Positions 61,155-64,000 of a stretch of 64,000 nucleotides of DNA are shown one piece after another. Both the position numbers and the translations under genes were made by a program. Position 1 is the first letter of the stretch, and each line of letters begins with the position of its first letter. Under the pieces are notes generated by a model that ran no database searches, had not been told where the DNA came from, and saw only the letters and a list, made by a program, of their open reading frames with translations. The stretch is from Frankia alni ACN14a (GTDB lineage Bacteria > Actinomycetota > Actinomycetes > Frankiales > Frankiaceae): positions 2,102,962-2,166,961 of the forward strand of contig NC_008278.1 of assembly GCF_000058485.1 (NCBI RefSeq), written 5' to 3'.

Positions 61155-62354
61155 ATGGTCACAACCACCCCCGGTCCCGGGTGCCCGCCCCCATCCCCCC
61201 AGCGCGCGGCTCGGCTCCCGGAGCCACTCCCGCCCGATCCGCCCCCACCGGTGTTCACCGGCGAGCCGCGTCCACCCGGCGGGGTGCGCGAGGGCGTCTT
61301 CGCCGATGACGAGGACTGGCTCGGCGCCACCGTCGGCGCGGCCGTCCAAGACTGGGGCGACCGCCGCGACGGCGATGCCGACCGGAGCCCCGGTCTGCCT
61401 GACACTGACGGTTACGGCATCGCCGCAGATGCGGACCTTGATGCCCGTCCGGGAGCCGGACACGGCGGCTCTTCGCGCTCCCTGGACAGATCGGCCGCCC
61501 GTCCGTCCACGGTTCCGGTCGTGGACGACGTGGCCGGTTGGGCGGAGCGCGGGGTGCCCACGGAGGGTGGCCGGCGGGCGGTTCGCGCGCGACTGAGCCG
61601 GCGGTTGCCGGCCAGCCTGCGCGGTGTGGTGACGGCGCCGGCCGCGAGCGCGACGCTGGTCCTGGCCCTGGTCGCGCTCGCCGCCGCGCTCCTGGCGACC
61701 TGGTTCGCCTGGCAGCACCGGCCGGTGGCGGTCGCCGCGCCGGTGGGCCGGCCCTCGGCGGTGGTCGCCCCGTCGAGGGCGACGGCGGACGGCGGTTCCG
61801 TCGACGCCGTCGGGACGGACGCCGGCCAGTCCGTCACGGCGGCCGTGGCCGCCGGCGTGGCGGCCACGCCGGCCCGCGCCGGCGCCGCCAGTGAGGTGGT
61901 GGTCGACGTCGCCGGCCGGGTGACGCGGCCCGGTGTGGTCCGGCTGCCTGCCGGTTCTCGGGTGGTCGACGCGATCGACCGGGTCGGTGGCGTGCTTGCC
62001 GGCACCGACACGACGGGCATCGGCCTGGCCCGGGTGCTGGTCGACGGCGAGCAGATCCTCGTAGACGGCCGCCCGGGGCCGCCGCCGGTCGTGGCCGCCC
62101 CGGCGCCCGGCACGGCCGGGTCCTCCCCCGCCGGTGGTGGTGGTGGCGGCGGCGCGCAGAGCGGTCCGATCGATCTCAACAGCGCCAGCTCCGAGCAGCT
62201 TGACGGCCTGCCCGGGGTCGGCCCGGTGCTCGCCGGGCGCATCGTTCAGTGGCGCACCGAGCACGGGCCCTTCCGCTCCCCGGAACAGCTTGGGGAGGTC
62301 ACCGGCATGGGCGACAAGCGGCTGGCGGACCTGCTGCCGCTGGTGAAGGTGTGA
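61155..62354 (+). CDS. comEA: ComEA-like helix-hairpin-helix DNA-binding protein
   Basis: The product has 399 residues. A long disordered cytoplasmic N-terminus (1-150) is followed by one membrane helix (ATLVLALVALAAALLATWFA) and an SLBB-like domain (VVVDVAGRVTRPGVVRLPAG, SRVVDAIDRVGGVLAGTD). The tail has a Gly-rich linker and two helix-hairpin-helix motifs (IDLNSASSEQLDGLPGVGPV, LGEVTGMGDKRLADLLPLV). ComEA binds incoming DNA outside the membrane for uptake. ATG 61155 has TACGGT 6 nt upstream. comEC follows 7 bp later. Confidence 0.9.
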   Translation: MVTTTPGPGCPPPSPQRAARLPEPLPPDPPPPVFTGEPRPPGGVREGVFADDEDWLGATVGAAVQDWGDRRDGDADRSPGLPDTDGYGIAADADLDARPGAGHGGSSRSLDRSAARPSTVPVVDDVAGWAERGVPTEGGRRAVRARLSRRLPASLRGVVTAPAASATLVLALVALAAALLATWFAWQHRPVAVAAPVGRPSAVVAPSRATADGGSVDAVGTDAGQSVTAAVAAGVAATPARAGAASEVVVDVAGRVTRPGVVRLPAGSRVVDAIDRVGGVLAGTDTTGIGLARVLVDGEQILVDGRPGPPPVVAAPAPGTAGSSPAGGGGGGGAQSGPIDLNSASSEQLDGLPGVGPVLAGRIVQWRTEHGPFRSPEQLGEVTGMGDKRLADLLPLVKV

Positions 62355-62361
62355 TGCGGCG

Positions 62362-64000
62362 ATGGTCGCCGTGGGCATGGAGACCGGCCTCGCGCTGCCC
62401 CAGGGACCGTCGGCCGCAGTTGCGCCGGCCGACGCCCGGCTGGTCACGCCCGCGCTGGCGGCCTGGGTCGGCGCGGCGGTCGCGGTCCGCTGGTCGCTGC
62501 CGGACGCCGCACTCGTCCTCGCCGCCGCGGCAGTCCTGACGGTGCCGGCCGGCCTGCTGACCCGGGCCCGCCGCCGGCACCGGCGCGCTCCCGGCAGCGG
62601 GAGTGTCGCGGCGCCGTCTTCGATGGACGACGGCGGCGACGGCGATAGCCATGGCTATGGCGATCACGACGGCTTTCTGCCCGCGGCTGCCCGGGTGGCC
62701 CTGACGGCCGTGGTGTTCCTCGCCGCCGGAGTCCTCGCCGGCGGGCTGGCGGCGCGTCCCGGCAACCGGGGCCCGCTTGCCGATCTGGTGCGGCGAGGGG
62801 TGTCGGTGAGCGCTCGGGCCGTCGTCACGGACGATCCGCGGCCGGCCGCCACGGCCACGCCCCGAGTCGGTCCGCCAACGGCCACCGCCACGACGTTCGT
62901 CGTACCCGTCCGATTGGAGCGCGTCACCGCCGGGTCCGTCGTGGTGCGGCTGCGTGCCTCGGCCATCCTGCTCGGACGGGGGGTCGGCTGGAGTGGTCTG
63001 CTACCCAGCCAGCATCTCGACGTCGCGGGCCGGCTCGCCGCCCCTCGGGCAGGCGACACCGTCGCCGCGGTCGTGCTGGCCATCAGAGCGCCGCGCCTGC
63101 GGGGCGATCCTGATGCGGTGCAGCGCTTCGCCGGGCGGCTGCGGGTCGGCCTGCGCGAAGCCGCCGCAGGCCTGCCCGAGCCGCGGCGTGGTCTGCTGCC
63201 GGCGCTCGTCGTCGGGGACGTCTCCGGACTCGACGGGGACCTCCGCGCCGACTTCCGCCGGGCCGGGATGTCGCATCTGACCGCGGTCTCCGGCGGCAAC
63301 GTCGCCATCGTGACCGCGGCTGCTCTGGTCGTGGCGGCACGGGCGCGGCGTGGTCTGCGTGGGCGGGCGGTGGTTGGTGTGGCCGCCCTGGTCGGGTTCG
63401 TCGTCCTCGCCCGACCCTCCGCCAGCGTCCTGCGTGCCGCGGTGATGGGGCTCATCGGGCTGGCCGCGTTCGCCGCCGGCCGACCTCGCGCGGTCCTGCC
63501 AGCCCTGGCGGCGAGCGTCACCGTGCTCGTCCTCGCGCGGCCCGCCCTCGCGGTCTCCGTCGGCTTCGCCCTGTCCGTGCAGGCCACCGCCGGGATGATC
63601 GTCTTTGCGCCGGCCTGGCACACCGCCCTCGCGCGGCGGCTGCCCGATCGGCTCGCCGAGGTGCTCGCGGTGGCGGCGGCCGCCCAGCTGGCCTGCACGC
63701 CGCTGCTGGCGTGGATCGGCGGGGGCCTGAGCCTGGTCGCGATCGGCGCGAACGTCCTCGCCGTGGTGGCGGTGCCCGTGGCGACCGTGCTGGGCGTCCT
63801 GGTCCTGGTCGTCGCCGCCGTGTCGCCCCCGCTGGCCCGGATGCTGGCGCACGTTGCGGACCTGCCCTGCTGGTGGCTGGTGACGGTCGCGCACCGCTGC
63901 GCGCACCTTCCGGCGGCCACGGTCGGCTGGCCCGCCGGGGTCCTGGGAGCCGGCGCGGCAGCCTTCGCCGCCCTCGTCGCGGTGGCGGTACTGCGCCGGC
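62362..64000 (+). CDS. comEC: ComEC-like DNA-uptake channel protein (partial, runs off the window)
   Basis: The frame is open from ATG 62362 to the window edge (546 codons). After two membrane helices comes a soluble N-terminal domain (about 150-250). The ComEC signature AGMSHLTAVSGGNVAIVTAA follows, then a run of membrane helices (VGVAALVGFVVLARPSASVL, RAAVMGLIGLAAFAAGRP). It should form the membrane pore for single-stranded DNA. A metallo-beta-lactamase-like C-terminal domain, if present, lies outside. The start is 7 bp after comEA. Confidence 0.9.
   Translation, partial: MVAVGMETGLALPQGPSAAVAPADARLVTPALAAWVGAAVAVRWSLPDAALVLAAAAVLTVPAGLLTRARRRHRRAPGSGSVAAPSSMDDGGDGDSHGYGDHDGFLPAAARVALTAVVFLAAGVLAGGLAARPGNRGPLADLVRRGVSVSARAVVTDDPRPAATATPRVGPPTATATTFVVPVRLERVTAGSVVVRLRASAILLGRGVGWSGLLPSQHLDVAGRLAAPRAGDTVAAVVLAIRAPRLRGDPDAVQRFAGRLRVGLREAAAGLPEPRRGLLPALVVGDVSGLDGDLRADFRRAGMSHLTAVSGGNVAIVTAAALVVAARARRGLRGRAVVGVAALVGFVVLARPSASVLRAAVMGLIGLAAFAAGRPRAVLPALAASVTVLVLARPALAVSVGFALSVQATAGMIVFAPAWHTALARRLPDRLAEVLAVAAAAQLACTPLLAWIGGGLSLVAIGANVLAVVAVPVATVLGVLVLVVAAVSPPLARMLAHVADLPCWWLVTVAHRCAHLPAATVGWPAGVLGAGAAAFAALVAVAVLRR

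Overview
The window is very GC-rich DNA with frequent GTG and occasional TTG starts, long spurious antisense reading frames and actinobacterial protein families (DUF2630, PAC2, LCP, AEC and M50-type proteins, a CoxE-like VWA protein). My best guess is a Frankia-like or related soil actinomycete. That is inferred from gene content and base composition, not from any search. Both ends cut genes: a MoxR-type ATPase at the left and comEC at the right.

Layout. 0-7.5 kb is largely core: a MoxR/VWA pair, a membrane acyltransferase, pgm, then nadD, rsfS and a histidine phosphatase, closed by a tRNA-Ala(GGC). 7.5-10.8 kb, directly after the tRNA, is a decayed accessory stretch. It has an intact secreted DUF3494 (ice-binding-like) protein flanked by broken remnants of an XRE regulator, an AraC regulator and a methyltransferase. 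10.9-24.6 kb holds small membrane proteins, nhaA, fatty-acid genes (tesB, an acyl-CoA ligase), a PAS/GAF/GGDEF/EAL protein, a quinone-oxidoreductase/TetR pair, a DUF2630 protein, an atypical SDR and a glycosyltransferase. 24.6-28 kb carries a Fic remnant and a two-gene signalling unit: a cyclic-nucleotide-domain histidine kinase and a response regulator fused to a thioredoxin-reductase-like flavoprotein. 28.5-41 kb has a secreted esterase, a membrane-anchored WD40 protein, a MerR-like regulator, metallo-hydrolase, nitrilase-like and amtB genes, a PPOX-type flavoprotein, a divergent TetR/MFS efflux pair and an orphan NarL-type histidine kinase. 41-60 kb holds PAC2, an NAD-dependent epimerase, a 2-hydroxyacid dehydrogenase, LCP, acyl-CoA dehydrogenase with 3-hydroxyacyl-CoA dehydrogenase, an AEC transporter, alkB, two related coiled-coil proteins, plsC, an M50-like peptidase, a YedK-type SRAP, a tyrosine phosphatase, HdeD, a ferredoxin and YceI. 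61-64 kb is comEA-comEC.

How genes work together. Fatty-acid and alkane functions recur (tesB, acyl-CoA ligase, acyl-CoA dehydrogenase, 3-hydroxyacyl-CoA dehydrogenase, AlkB, PlsC), consistent with lipid turnover by a soil saprotroph or symbiont. nadD-rsfS-phosphatase and comEA-comEC lie close together in many actinomycetes; here about 54 kb separates them.

Sequence-level patterns cut across the annotation. Short tandem duplications (11-31 bp units) sit at or just beyond the 3' ends of at least seven genes. At least nine genes have a TAnnnT-like or CAnnnT hexamer ending 6-7 nt before the start codon, as expected of leaderless transcripts. A perfect 15-bp inverted repeat just upstream of comEA contains two inverted TTGTCCACA (DnaA-box-like) sites.
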